A DNA stretch of 64,000 nucleotides from Piper betle (lineage: Eukaryota > Streptophyta > Magnoliopsida > Piperales > Piperaceae). The notes under the pieces were generated by a model. The model saw nothing but the letters and a program-made list of their open reading frames with translations. It ran no database searches and had not been told where the DNA came from. Within the stretch, counting starts at the first letter, position 1, and every line of letters starts with the position of its first letter. Both the position numbers and the translations under genes were made by a program. Below, piece after piece: positions 1 to 11,678 of the stretch. The stretch spans positions 186,001-250,000 of the forward strand of contig JAURVB010003522.1 of NCBI GenBank assembly GCA_033002965.1, read 5' to 3'.

Positions 1-1745
1 CCTCATTCAATCTCTCACTGAAAACGTGAAAACTATACATATATATAGGTCTAGGTTGGGATTTATACAATAAGCCCGAAGGCATCGTGAGCTGGATCTG
101 AAGTTTGAAAATAAACTCGAGGGATCTCATCCTCGAGGGTTATTAATCCGAAAAATCGTTGGCTAAATGGCCCGAGTTAAGTGGGATCCGATAAAATGCC
201 ACTTAACTCGTCCTGCACATGATAAATCAAATACACAATAGAGTAGCGTAAAAACAGAGAACGAGTCCTAAACGGACCTGGTAGAAGCTCCAAGCGTGTC
301 CTCGTGCCTAGGCGGTGAGCTCCTACTCCGTACCTACACATCGAAACTAAATACTAACGCCCGCTCATGATGCAGTCATACATCCTATATCACACATACA
401 TCCATCACGCATCAATCAATACACATCAACCTATATCAATTCTAGCAAATCTACTTAGGTTAGTTTGCATTAGATCATGATCATTACCTAGTTACCCTAA
501 TTAGTTTCTTAGCCTCCATTTTTAACACCGCTCAATCAAACAAATTTCATATTTTATCCTTAATCAATTCTACATTTATACATATGATTATAACACGCAA
601 TTCACCAATCCTACCATGCAATTCTAATAATCAATACTTTTAAATAATTAAGTTAAAATAAATTATACCTCGTGTGATTCGTGGCTCGAATTCGGCACCC
701 TATGGCGTCCGAAGTTCGATAGGGTTCAATCGGGGGATTCGGCGGAAGATCAGGTGATTTCCGACGAATTTCGGTGAATCCCAATTTTCCGGCGACTTCC
801 GGCGATTTTCCGACGACTGTTCCGGCGGGGCAATCGGGGGTAAGGGTTAGCACCGGCTCGGCGAGCTCATCCCAATGGTGGTGACGGCAAGGGCGGCCAT
901 GGCGGCGATGACTGCCGGCGGCGGCGTCGAGTTCGGTCGAGGCGGTCGGTCGTTCCGATCAGGCCCACGGCCGGCTTCGACGGCGGTGCTAGGTAAGGGG
1001 GAAATGTCGGGGAGGTCAAGGGGGTGGTCGTCGAGGTCACAGTGGCGGCGGCGCGGCCTGGACGGCGGCGAATCGACAAGGAGAGCGTCACGGCTCGTGG
1101 GGCGATTCCGGCGTCGTGGCGGCGAGACGGTGGCCGGGGTTGGTCGGGGCGGCACGGCGACGGCATAGCAAGGCGGGGCGGCGGCGATCGGCGGCAGTGT
1201 GACGTCGGCAACGGCGGCGGCGGCGACGAGCACAAGGCGGCGATAGGGTTTGGGTGGGGAAGTGTCAGGAAAGGAGGTGAAATACTCCAATGGCAAAATC
1301 GTAAATAAGTATTGACTCGATTCTGACTCGAGTCAAAATAATAACTAGTTTATAATAAATTCTAAAAAAATCTAGAAAAATATGAAAAAAATCCCATAAA
1401 ATAAAACAAACACAACAACATCCAAATGGCATGCTCTATAACTAATAACCTACCCGAATATAATCCAACGCGTCCTAATGCGTTATTCGGCCTAAAACTA
1501 TTTCTACGATCAAACATATAAAAAGAAAAAAAATACTGCATACTTTCATATATTCTGATAACTCATTTCTCACCATCTTCTCGACGTTATCATCATATAT
1601 TCAGAGTACACCTGACTCTCATCGCTCATAACTCACGGCTGGCCTCAACTCAGCACGCGGTTCATGAAACTGACTCGACTCGAACCAACGGTCGAACTGA
1701 CTGGTTCGGTAACGTAAAACCCTGACTCGAGTCACGGGTTTTACA
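1..1745 (-). mobile_element. Partial long LTR of a Ty3/gypsy (Tekay/Del-like) element
   Basis: Read on the minus strand, this LTR begins at 1745 with TGTAAAACCC and a repeated ACTCGAGT motif, and continues off the left edge of the window. It shares, in order, all the landmarks of the other long LTRs here: the GC-rich block (about 850-1300), the CCGGCGA-rich stretch (about 770-830), the AGCTTCTACCAGGTCCGTTTAGGACTCG-type block (about 265-330) and the CTCGAGG...CCCTCGAG inverted repeat (about 115-145). No polypurine tract follows 1745, so it may be a solo LTR or a truncated end. The other LTR boundary and the target duplication lie outside the window. Assignment to the chromovirus group rests on similarity to the LTR at 26724-29429, which belongs to a chromodomain element. 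Confidence 0.8.
847..1296 (-). other. GC-rich open segment inside the LTR sense strand
   Basis: An uninterrupted frame of 149 codons lies here on the sense strand of the LTR, and a second overlapping frame spans 867-1235. Composition is strongly G+C rich against AT-rich surroundings, and the predicted peptide is rich in Pro, Arg, Ala and Ser. The frame containing a PCRPDQ-like motif recurs in the LTRs at 40778-43439, 46824-49852 and 53369-56302. No known protein domain is recognisable. High GC content alone lowers stop frequency, so coding is unproven. Confidence 0.4.
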
Positions 1746-2930
1746 CCAATACTTGGTTAAAGACAGCAAGGTCGCTCGCACCCAACTCAGCAAACTGCTC
1801 GGTACGACCACACTGCTTGGTGTGCTGCTCGGCATGCCTGGCTGCTGCTCGGCATGCTCGGTAGCCGGATCGATCATGCTCGGTACATAGATTGCACCTC
1901 AACCTCGATGTTCCGACCCATACACCAATCACTTGTACGCCTAGCCCTGATGCTCTCATTAACACCCAGCCAGCACACCAAATCATGAACCAGCTTCATC
2001 TTGAGGTTTCCTGACTTGAACCTGACCACGCACTCGGTACCACATATACTGACCCATGTGTCGGAATCCACTGTCGTAACCCGACGCCATGCTATCCCGC
2101 AATGCTCGGTCACCCGGCAGCCTCGTGCACCTTAGTTTGTTACTTGCAAATATAACACTGGTTAGCCTCGATATGTTGTTTCCACCACTCGGATAGCCAC
2201 TATTACCCCCTCATAGAAGCGGGAAACTTAAGAACAGCACTCAAACCCTAGTTCCCGGTTACGTCCACGAATTAGAGCCGTAACAGTAGGCCATTGGATT
2301 CCAAGGATTCCAAAGATTTTATTGCCACCAGTTCAAGGATTCCAATTGCAATTGCCATCGGATGCTTGGCAAAATTCAAGTAACTTCTTGTGCTCAAAGC
2401 CGGGTGAGTGTGACCCAAGATATCTGTTGCGTGACTATTAGAGGGCCAGATTCTATAATGTTTTTCGACTTTTGTTCAAGTCATCCTCATTCACGGCGAC
2501 CTTAATCGAAAATTGGCGTGACTGCCGGTGTAGGACCACGCGCATTCCCATTTTGCAAGACCTTGCCCCGGTCAATCCTTCCTGCGGAAGTAATTGTGTT
2601 CTTTTTATCTTCTCCAGATGTAAGATTACAGTGGATGAGATGCGTATACTTTGTATATTTTGAGATGAAAAGGCTGGGACTAAAAACTAGTAACTGTTAC
2701 TGAATACAAGGATGCTGGTATCTCCTTCGTTTTCACGATGCTGCCCATATCATGTGCGCCTATGTGTATCTATCTATTCGTCGGTCCTTTGTGTTTCTCT
2801 CGTGCTTTCAACTACCGCTGACAGAAAATGCACGTAGGTACAAGTCCTAACAACTTCAACAGTTCACTCCGCCTGTTGGGTGTTACCGTCTCACTTAACC
2901 TCACTCACGTTTCTCATCGCTTGGGTTTGT
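1746..2930. other. Unassigned stretch between LTR and SAM gene
   Basis: No gene is recognised here. The section 1790-1875 holds several imperfect copies of a GCTCGG/GCTGCTCGG motif, a small degenerate minisatellite just outside the LTR. The section from about 2140 to 2900 is ordinary mixed-composition DNA and is presumably upstream flank of the SAM-domain gene. The short frames in it are not similar to any family I know. Confidence 0.5.
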
Positions 2931-2938
2931 TTATAAAC
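2931..2938 (+). promoter_or_regulatory. Probable TATA box of the SAM-domain gene
   Basis: The sequence TTATAAAC sits about 72-79 bases before the start codon at 3010. With transcription starting roughly 30 bases downstream of it, this leaves a 5' leader of about 45 nt. The position and sequence fit a plant TATA element. No experimental start is available. Confidence 0.55.
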
Positions 2939-3009
2939 ACACCAATACACCCCATCCATGAGATGATCTCAAAGGCAGGTAAACAAGAAAAAGCTCAAAC
3001 ACACCATCC

Positions 3010-3597
3010 ATGGACTGGTTTTCATGGCTTTCAAAGACCACCCTGGAGCCTTCTCTGGTGTACGAGTATGGCCTGGCCTTCGCCCGCAACGAGCTGGAGG
3101 AAGAGGACATCCCATATCTCAACCACGAGTTCCTCCAAAGCATGGGTATCTCCATAGCCAAGCACCGGCTTGAGATAATCAAGCTGGCGAAGAACGAGTC
3201 GGGAGAAGGTCCCCATTCCATCTGGAGGCTGCTGGCCATCATCAAGAAGACGAAGTGCAACCTTCTGAAGCGGATGAGATCATTGACAAACTGCTCAGAG
3301 GAGTCGGCTGCTCTTATTGTGGTGCCAAGGAAGGGGGGCAGCAATCGGTGGAAGGTAGCACTGCTCAGAAGCAATAGAAAGCTCATGTTGCTAAAGCAAG
3401 GCAGGTTCTTGCTCACCGATGGGATATCGTCAACCCCTGCTACGAAAGCTCCGATCTATCCACCAGCACCAGCAGTTTATCATTTTCCATTGGATGAGAA
3501 GGGAGATGGCGATGATCCTTGGAAGGGTTACACGCCACAGTTTGGAGTGGAACAGATGAGGTGGGCATCTCTGTTTCAGGACTTGAAGCCGACTTGA
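3010..3597 (+). CDS. SAM (sterile alpha motif) domain-containing protein
   Basis: This is a complete single-exon gene of 195 codons. Residues about 3-60 form a SAM domain, opening MDWFSWLSKT and including the NELEEEDI and FLQSMGIS.AKHRLEI segments typical of the small plant SAM proteins. The SAM fold is a five-helix module for protein-protein or RNA contacts. The middle is basic (IKKTK, RKGGSNRWK) and the end carries the family's conserved C-terminal tail (RWASLFQDLKPT). Length matches the plant family as I remember it. The first ATG is used because the SAM domain begins right at it and a TATA box lies 72 bases upstream. No frameshift or stop interrupts it. The molecular role of this family is not well established; a protein-interaction or scaffold role is inferred from the SAM fold. 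It has no neighbouring gene within 30 kb. Confidence 0.92.
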   Translation: MDWFSWLSKTTLEPSLVYEYGLAFARNELEEEDIPYLNHEFLQSMGISIAKHRLEIIKLAKNESGEGPHSIWRLLAIIKKTKCNLLKRMRSLTNCSEESAALIVVPRKGGSNRWKVALLRSNRKLMLLKQGRFLLTDGISSTPATKAPIYPPAPAVYHFPLDEKGDGDDPWKGYTPQFGVEQMRWASLFQDLKPT

Positions 3598-4744
3598 GCA
3601 ATTTTTTTTGCTTCAATTAAAGCAATTTTTCTCGGTTTTGGTGTGCTGGGCGATTGTTGTGTTGGTCCATTTTTACAATTTTGTTTCTGATCTTGTTGGA
3701 AGTGTGATCGCTTGCATTTTAAGTTTATTGTTACTGAGTCTGTCCACTTGTGCTTTTGTTGAATGTCTTGTAACAAGAGCATGAGTTGTGATGGAAATTT
3801 GTCGGAACCTTTTAATGTTCCACGACAAAAAGAGCCTGCTGGAAGCTGTAACCTCTTGAAGTCATTAATATTTCTTGTGCATTGACCATGAAATGGCCAT
3901 TCTTAGGACTCGTGTTATCGAGAACTTGGGTAGTCGTGGTATTATTAGCATGCGAGGCGTGCACCACAGGCTCGTATATAAATTTTTTGAGAAGCATTAG
4001 CATCCGCTTACAGCGGCTTGAAGAAAGCCGCTACTTCTCACGGTAGCCATCCATCCAATGACTGGTGCATTATTTCTTATATTATTCTCAAAGCTGCCTT
4101 CTTTCTTGGATTAGATGCCCAATCTCTCTACCCCCATTTTTCTCGAACTCTATCTCTGGTACCTTCTCCGACGCTCTTGTTTGTACCCCCAGGTTCTAAC
4201 TGATTCCCTCCAAACGCACAAACTAGGAGGAAAGCTTACTTTTTTATTCTCTTGACAATTGAGAACTATATTGTTCTTCCATTAAGGGTAATAATTACTG
4301 ATTTATTCGTCCACTGCTACATGAAATTCCACAAGAAAGGAATCTAATTCATGCTACTGAAAGAAGAGAACCTTGGGTACATTGATATGTTTTTTTCACG
4401 ATTGGATTTTCATGGACGGTTACTTCAGAGAGAATGTATAAGTTGGCAGTTTGAGAGAAATACCTATGTGTAATTATACTTCCACGCTTGGTGGAAGTGA
4501 CTTCGAAAGTAGAGGGTGGACTGTTACAACTTGAAATGTATTGCCTAGTCCCTCCCATAGTTCTTTTATATTGCTAATTTCCATTGCTTCTCCATCAATC
4601 TTTTTTAATTGTTATCCTCGACCAATTAACGGAGGATATTGACAACTTATCCAAGATGTGGTGAAGATGGCACAAAGATAAGAAAGGTTTAGAGTGCTGG
4701 AAGAAGGTATAGAAGAGAAGGAGAGCTAGTAGGGCAGTGGGGAG
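3598..4744. other. 3' flank of the SAM gene, no further gene seen
   Basis: This section should contain the 3' untranslated region of the SAM gene; a possible weak polyadenylation element (AATTAAAG) lies at about 3615. From about 3800 to 4740 I see no coding similarity and no repeat with readable ends. Confidence 0.5.
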
Positions 4745-5240
4745 TAGGGGTGTAAACGAGCGGAGCAGGGTTGTTTTTGAATTTGACATGACTTTTGGCA
4801 AGCATGTTTGAGTTTGTTTGAAAGCTTGATGACCTTTGATGCATTATGGGTCGAGCCGAGCTCATTTAAAATTCATGGTGATTGGGCTTGGTTTGTGTCT
4901 GGCTCGTGATATTTTCGAGCTGAACTCGAGCCGAGTGAATATTTTTGGCTTATGCTCAACTTATATAAGATCAAAACTTTCTTTCCAATACTATATAAGT
5001 TCATTGTGACTTCAATAATATTGACGAGCCGAGTCGAGCCGAGTATTTTTTTGTGTTTGAATGCATCGAGCTAGAGTTTCAAGCTAAATCGAGTCAAACA
5101 CTCTTTAGTTCAAGCTTTGTTTGTTATTCAATGAGCTATCCGTTTCGAATTGAGTATTTTTCGAGCATAAAATTAGCAAGCATGAGTTCAAGCACATTAT
5201 TTTTTCTGAAAAATTTAAATCTCAACGATTGGCCTCATCT
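4745..5240. mobile_element. Degenerate hAT-like MITE with one recognisable end
   Basis: The left end TAGGGGTGTAAACGAGC resembles the ends of the complete MITE at 11679-12375, and the interior carries the same GAGCCGAGCTCGA/CTCGAGCCGAG motifs on both strands. A matching right end and a target duplication could not be found, so the right boundary is approximate. Confidence 0.55.
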
Positions 5241-5760
5241 TATGATCGTCCATAAAAAGTGATGAACTTTTCAGTAAATCCAATTTAGCTGAAACTAATT
5301 TTAACATGTTTATTTTTAATAAAAAATTAAGGTGACACGCCGCATAGTGGCAGTTTGGGCGAAAAAATTTATCCCCTAAATTGACCCCTGTGACACCTTA
5401 TATAATTTACATTAAGTACACACTAAATATAAACCTTTTTAGAGGGTCCTACATAATGAGATTTATATGTATGGGAAAAAAGTGAATAAGTAGGTCCTTG
5501 ATAATATTTTATCTTTTTTTACATTAATATAACTTTTTAGATTTTTAAAAAGTGCTTACTTTAAAGATATTTCAAAATTAATTTTACTATAATTAAATTA
5601 ATAGTTAAAATAAAAGGTTAAAAGAATTAGATTGAGTTGAAAATTTATAAATACCCATATTATTATTTTTTATATTTACTTATGTGAATTTTCGAGTACT
5701 AAGACCACCTAAATTGTCAAGAATAAAAGTTTGAGCTTCTATAATCTATATAACTGGAGC
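5241..5760. other. AT-rich intergenic DNA
   Basis: No coding region or bounded repeat is seen. The stretch is strongly AT rich and leads into a (TA)n microsatellite. Confidence 0.5.

Positions 5761-5814
<54 letters not shown>
5761..5814. repeat. (TA)n microsatellite
   Basis: Almost pure TA dinucleotide repeat of about 54 bases, broken once by a G near 5785. Confidence 0.95.
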
Positions 5815-5819
<5 letters not shown>

Positions 5820-7145
5820 ATGCTCCTATGCGCTGCCTTGTTTGGCAGCACATAGGTAGTGTATCCATTACGGGCTGCCTACAGCACGCTGTCTAACATC
5901 CCCCTTCACAGCACTGGCGTGAAGCATCCGGTCGACACCCGCCGAGGCCCTCCGGCTGACCCCGTCAAGCCGACCACCTCTGTGGCCCTCCGGTCAACTC
6001 CAACCGCGGCACGCCTGCCGGCATCCCCGGCGAAGACGACATCCTCCCCAAGCCACCGCCCACTCGGTCGCGGCCACCCCTCCACTGCAGCACGCCGCCT
6101 CAACCAGACCCTAGCCACCGCGGACCCACCCCCCTCCCACCCCTGCCCCCGGCCTACTGCTCCCCGCCACCGTCCCTGCCCACGCCTGGCGCCATGCACC
6201 CCCCCACCCCCCGGCCCATGCCCAGTCACCGCCCCTGCTCACAGCCAACCCCACTCCCACCCCCGCCCGTAGCCCAAATACCCTTCGTCAAGCACATCAT
6301 AATGTAAAATACCATAAAATAAAATAATACATTAGAACTCAATTATTTTATTTTATAGTTTTTTACTATATTTTTTAACATTTTTTGGAATCTAATCCGT
6401 AATACTAACTCGGGTCAGGACCGAGTGAAGTTTTTATTACAAAACTACTTGTGCCCATTTCCTTCCTTACTCGAGTCAATATTACGAAATGCATCTTAAA
6501 AAATATTAAAAATTGAATAAAATACCATAAAATAAAATAATCCACTATAACCCGATTATTTTATTTTAACATATTTTATTATATATTTTATATTTTTTCT
6601 GATGTATTTCTAATTATTGATTCGAGTCGGGAGCGAGTTAAATTTTTATTACGAAACTACTCCTACCGTTTTCTTCTCCTCTGTTTTCCTTGTCGCGCCA
6701 CCTGCCTGCCTGCTACCTCGCCGCTGGCCAATGGCGTTGCCGGCGCAGCAAAACGGCGGGGGGAAGAGGGGGGCGCTGTGGTAAGGAGGGCCGCGACTCG
6801 GTTGGAAGGGGGGGGGCACCAGTAGGCGGGGTCGAAAGGCCGGGCGGGGGTGGGAAGACCGGGGGAGGGTGGTAGTGGCAGGGGGCGGCAGTTGGGGGCG
6901 GGCCCGGCCATGGCGGCCGGGGGTCGAGCAGGAGGGCAGCAGGTGGGGGGCCGGCGGTCGAGGGGCCGGCGGTCGAGGGGGCAGCGGAGGGCTGCGGCTG
7001 AAGGGCGCCAAAAGAAAGAAGAGGAGGGGGGGGAGGGGGGATGTGGGGAGATTGTTGTCGACCATTGGATCAGATCCAACAGCTGACATTTGGCAGCGTT
7101 GGAACGCTGCCAAAAGGGGGCAACTCACAGTAGCTACCCCCATAT
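5815..7145. repeat. Composite repeat with opposed GC-skewed blocks
   Basis: The top strand is C-rich at about 5880-6275 and G-rich at about 6720-7050, so the two GC blocks have opposite skew. Between them two AT-rich segments (about 6300-6460 and 6500-6660) are direct repeats sharing ATAAAATAAAATAAT and an ACTCG(A/G)GTC...TTTTTATTACGAAACTAC ending. These resemble the section that precedes the GC block in the long LTRs of this window. The open frames in it are proline- or glycine-rich by-products of composition. It is probably rearranged LTR or transposon debris; no target duplication was found. Confidence 0.45.
7089..7114. repeat. Perfect 12-bp inverted repeat with 2-nt loop
   Basis: TTTGGCAGCGTT at 7089-7100 is followed by GG and its exact reverse complement at 7103-7114. 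A related imperfect palindrome (GCTGCC...GGCAGC) lies at about 5833-5855 near the other edge of the composite repeat. Confidence 0.9.
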
Positions 7146-8298
7146 ATATATAAGTTGTTTTTAGAGCTTTTTACTAGAAGACATAATATTTTTGGGTATT
7201 ACCAAAAATTGGGAAAATTATGATTAATTACCAGTTAAGGTAAAATTTTCCGATAATGACAAAATTACACTCTACTAACTTTTACTTTTTAAAAAAGTTG
7301 TCCCTACTGTGGCTAGATGTTGCCACCCCAAGCATAAGGCGTTCAAGCTGCCCGCATCCTAGGGCAGCCAACCTTTTCCTTGGGGCGGCCATTGTTGCCC
7401 TTGACTAAGTGCTGCCGGATCTCGCTACCCCAAGGTTGGCCTCGGTTGCTGATGGTTGCGGTCAGTGGTGATGAGTTAATTATTTTTTAGTTTTAGTCTA
7501 GCATGGGACATTTATATGCTGATTATGTTTTCAAAAATCTATTCCTCTTTTCTAGTAAAAAGCTTTTTTTATATACTGATTATGTTTTCAAATATTATAT
7601 TTTTAAAAAATAATCTTGTATAAGTTAATTATAATAAATTATCATCTTTTTTTGTTATGTAACACTCACTTGCCAAATCTTAAACTATTATTTTAGCAAT
7701 ATGTATCTTATTAAAATTATGCTTAAATTTTAATTAAATTTTCTTATATTATTTGAAGCTTTTTTATATAGATAGTTATAACAATGTATACTATCTTTTT
7801 AATTATATTTTTTATTAAAATATTCCCCCACATTGTTCAGTGCATATTTTAATCGCTTTTATACCTTTTTTACATTATATTACACATTTTTAAAATTAAT
7901 ATGTTAAAATAATAAATATTCATAATCTCATTAGAAATAAAATTAACCCTACTCAAATGAACAAGTCATTTTGTTCGAAATTTACCCTGTTTACTATTGG
8001 TCATAGCGATAGAAATTGGCAACGGTAGACTGTCAAAAAATCTATAAATGGTGTAGTAGTTGTTAATGGTCGAAAAATTGGTAAATAGCAACCGTAAATG
8101 TCTGAATCTTGGGCTACATACTAATGAGTGTGTGTCATCTAAGGTAGGGTGGCATGAAAATAGAGGCCAAGGTATCATACACTTCAATCTATGGATCTGA
8201 TCATATTCTCGGAAGTAACAATAGTGGCATCATGAAAGACGGCTCTTACAGATCTAGTGCATTCAGTAAATTATAGACATGTGTTTCTCAATTGAGTA
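7146..8298. other. AT-rich DNA ending in an old retrotransposon fragment
   Basis: No gene is seen. Most is AT rich with a GC-richer island at 7310-7460. The last 60-100 bases before 8299 resemble the internal region of the non-autonomous LTR element near 51160-51190. That match resumes beyond the hAT insertion at 13585 and again beyond the solo LTR at 16817, showing that both landed in one older element. Confidence 0.5.
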
Positions 8299-9129
8299 CT
8301 CATTAGCATAGATGAAGAAATCGAAATTGGAATCAGAGTCGATTTTCGAAGGAGTCACTGAATTAGATCAAATCAGTCTAAATCGGTCAGGAATCGGTTC
8401 AATTGAATCGGTCCAAATCGGTCATATACAAAAATTTGACAACTCATAACATAAATACATGAAATACATAATCACATAATTTCTCAATACAAATATAAAA
8501 GTTTATAGTTTAATACAAGTACAAAAGATCATCACTATTTATCATAACAAAACCACAATTTCATACGTGTAACATTTAATATATCATTATTTGTGCTCTA
8601 TCAGATGATAACAAGTCATTAATACAAGTCCACAAAATCAAGGTTTAGCACAATTTTACATGGTGATTACTAAATCATCTAATTCATTATCTAAAGCATT
8701 TTCAGAGTCTAAATCACTATCACCAATGGGAAGAGTAGAGCTCTCACCTGCATCAACACAAGATACCTACGTAAAAGGAGGCATAGAACTCCCACTCATA
8801 TGAAGTCCCTCAGGTACGGGAGGTAAAGACAAATTATGTTGTGAGTCAATAGATATACCAATATCAACATTTAAGTCCACTAGGAAGAGGAGGCAAATAA
8901 AAACCATCAGACGTAGTAGAACACGATCCACTTGTAGTTTTCAATGTGCTACCACTTTAATTTGCTAAAAAGGCCTCTTCGTCTTCACCATCACTGGTTG
9001 CCAATATTGGTACCAAGGAAATCATCCTACGTAGGAAAAAATCATACCCTTTTTATTTGAATTATAAAATAATTCATTCACAAAATCATAAATGTGATGT
9101 AAGCTTTATTTAAACATGCCGATGGTGAT

Positions 9130-11080
9130 TGGGTGTCCCATTCTCCAACCCACTCATCTAATGAGTCTTCTAAATTCAAATGTTCACTAACTATAGCATA
9201 TTTATGCCTCCATCTCAACTCTTTTTCTTTTACCGGCCTGTTGTAATAAACATATATAAAATCATTTACTCTCTTCCTTGCAAGTCGATTTCTTTTTTAG
9301 GTATGTATTTGGTCAAAAGTGCTCCAATCACGTTCCCAACCGATGATGATGAAGTTTGACTAAGTAATCTAATAGCTATCTTTTGTAGTTCAGGGCAGCT
9401 TATACCATGTTGCTCCCACCTGATGCTACATTTAACAAATTGATTTACTTATAAGCTTGTTATAAAGATAAAATGTGGAGAAAGATGGATTTTACCTGGA
9501 TTAAGGAATTTTCTACTAGTAATTGCAAGAGAATGTCCAAAATCTCCTTTTGCAAATACAAAATCAGACCACTAAAAAATATTAAAACAAAATTAGTAAT
9601 CATATTTAGTTATACATAAACATTTATATATAAAAATTAAAAATAATAGTATCTTGACCTACAAAGATGTCGTGGATCGAGCTACCTCATCGAGTTCTAA
9701 ACAACAAATGACATCATTGAATGCACGATATACCTCACTTGTCTAAAAAATTATTACAAGTCAAACATAAGCAATATAAAATTGTTAAAAAAATCATAAA
9801 GGTTCATAAGTCAATTGAGAACATACAATTATAGATTCAGGGCGATAACACCAATCTCAAAAATCGAACAAGTGGCCCGGTTGTTTTATGTAGAAATTCC
9901 ATCTTCTTCCAAAAATTTGTACTTAAGACAATATTTTCAGCTGCTATTCCATCTTCTTTTACAAACTTCGATGATGAATATATTTCAAAGACAAACATCT
10001 TTTTCAATGCCTACTTATCTCTAGGAAACTGGCAAGCAACCAAAAGTGAGTAGCAAATCGAGTAGCCCCAGGTCTCACCAATTCATGATGCCCATTTATA
10101 TATTAGTTTTCTGACTTTTTGTTCATTCATTATGCATGTTCCAACTTTCTTGATTTTTACAAAGTCTTTAAGCATCAAGTTTATACAATGGGTAGTACAC
10201 AGAGTCCAAAATAAATGTGGTCTCTTATGTTTTAGCATTTTCCCGGTAACTTTGTATGCCAAAACGTTATTAGTAATGACCTGCACAATGTTTTCCTCCC
10301 CAACTTCTCTTACTACTTTGTCTAGTAAACTAAAGAAATAATTAGCATCTTTTTTTGCTTGAAGCATCAACTGATCCAAGGAAATACATTCCTCTTAGGC
10401 AGTAAACTAGAAAATTGATCAGAGTTATACCAGATTGATTGGTACACCTGTCAGACATAATAGAATTACCCGTTGTCTTCCAAGATACTTTTATATCCTC
10501 TAAGCTAGCATTTAAAAGCCACTTCATCAGTAAGAATTTTACTTGACAAAGAACTTCTTCCCGGAGGTTTGATCCTTTGATCACCGTATCTACCTGCCAC
10601 ATCAATCATTTTATGAAAGTAAGGCGACTCTACAATATGGAAGGAATGGAACAGTGATAAAAGAATCAAGCAATGGTTGTGTGCAATTGCTCTTTTGCTT
10701 TCTTTTCTATTGTCATAGAAATTCTCATTTACTTTGAGGTACTCTTCTTCTCACTTTCAACAACAGATGTCTTCCTCTTCCCAGTAGACTTAGAGCACCC
10801 AACATCTTTTTGTTTACTTTGCTCCCAAACTTCAATCTCCTCCATATCTGAGTTATTCAAACCATATGACCCTATTTTTTCTCTAATCCATTCTTCTTTT
10901 TTGGCCTTTTCCACACTTTTAAAATAATCTTTCATTTTTTGTATATTTGCTTCAGGAACTTTCTTACAAGCAACAACGTTTCCTTTGATTCCAGTAATAT
11001 GTTGCTTGAAGCGATATACCCCTCCACTTATGATTTTTTTACAAAAGTTATAGCTAACTTGCTTCTTGGAGGCATCAGCT
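9130..11080 (-). pseudogene. hAT transposase, broken
   Basis: Three parts of a hAT transposase can be read in N-to-C order on the minus strand. A BED zinc-finger-type region followed by a Lys/Glu-rich linker lies at about 10730-11080. A DUF659-type core at 10083-10605 reads in two overlapping frames (SDRCTNQSG...LINFLV, then DANYFFSLLDKVVREVG), joined by a frameshift near 10370. The C-terminal hATC dimerisation region lies at about 9240-9418 (WEQHGISCPELQKIAIRLLS, then WSTFDQIHT and RNRLARKRVNDF), broken by one frameshift and one stop. A working enzyme would bind the terminal repeats and cut the element out of the DNA. This copy cannot do so without activity supplied from elsewhere. Confidence 0.88.
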
Positions 11081-11678
11081 GGTGTGCCATATTCCTAACC
11101 TATATCCATCTTCTCTATGACAAATCTGACACTGATAAAAAATATAGTAATAGCTAAATTCAAAATCTAAGTTTCTAGAGCAATAACTTAAATTATGATC
11201 AACAATGTAAAATAGAACAGCGAAGCACTCAATGTCAAAGAAATTTACTGATTTACGAGTGATAAGTGATATATCTTCTTCTAAGCAAAGCACAAGGTTA
11301 AAAATTCTATATATTTATATATAATAGTGAAACAAATTTACTTTGAAGGAATTATGATAAAACAAAAGCAAACAGACATGCCAAACTTCTGTTCCCTTTG
11401 CTTCCTTAGATGTGGAAATCATTCATGTCCAGATCTGAAGGTGAACAAACAGCTTTAACATGGAAGGAATGCACAGGGGAAGTTCACAATTCATGAAGAA
11501 GGATCATCAAAATAGTTAAATCATCAACCAGAACTAAAATCTGATCCATCAATACATTTTTTCCATCGTATTATAATATGAAGATGAATACATCATGATG
11601 CATGATAAAATCAAAGACTGCCAAAATATCATTGAATTTAGTTCCAAGCCAAACATGTTCAGTAACCATAGCCATACT

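Noticed and set aside
2472..2703. Overlapping short frames upstream of the SAM gene as an upstream exon
   Set aside because: The SAM protein is complete from 3010 with its own TATA box, and the upstream frames show no similarity or splice logic.
5859..6272. 137-codon proline-rich plus-strand frame as a gene
   Set aside because: Composition is extreme C-rich DNA with open frames on both strands and no recognisable domain.
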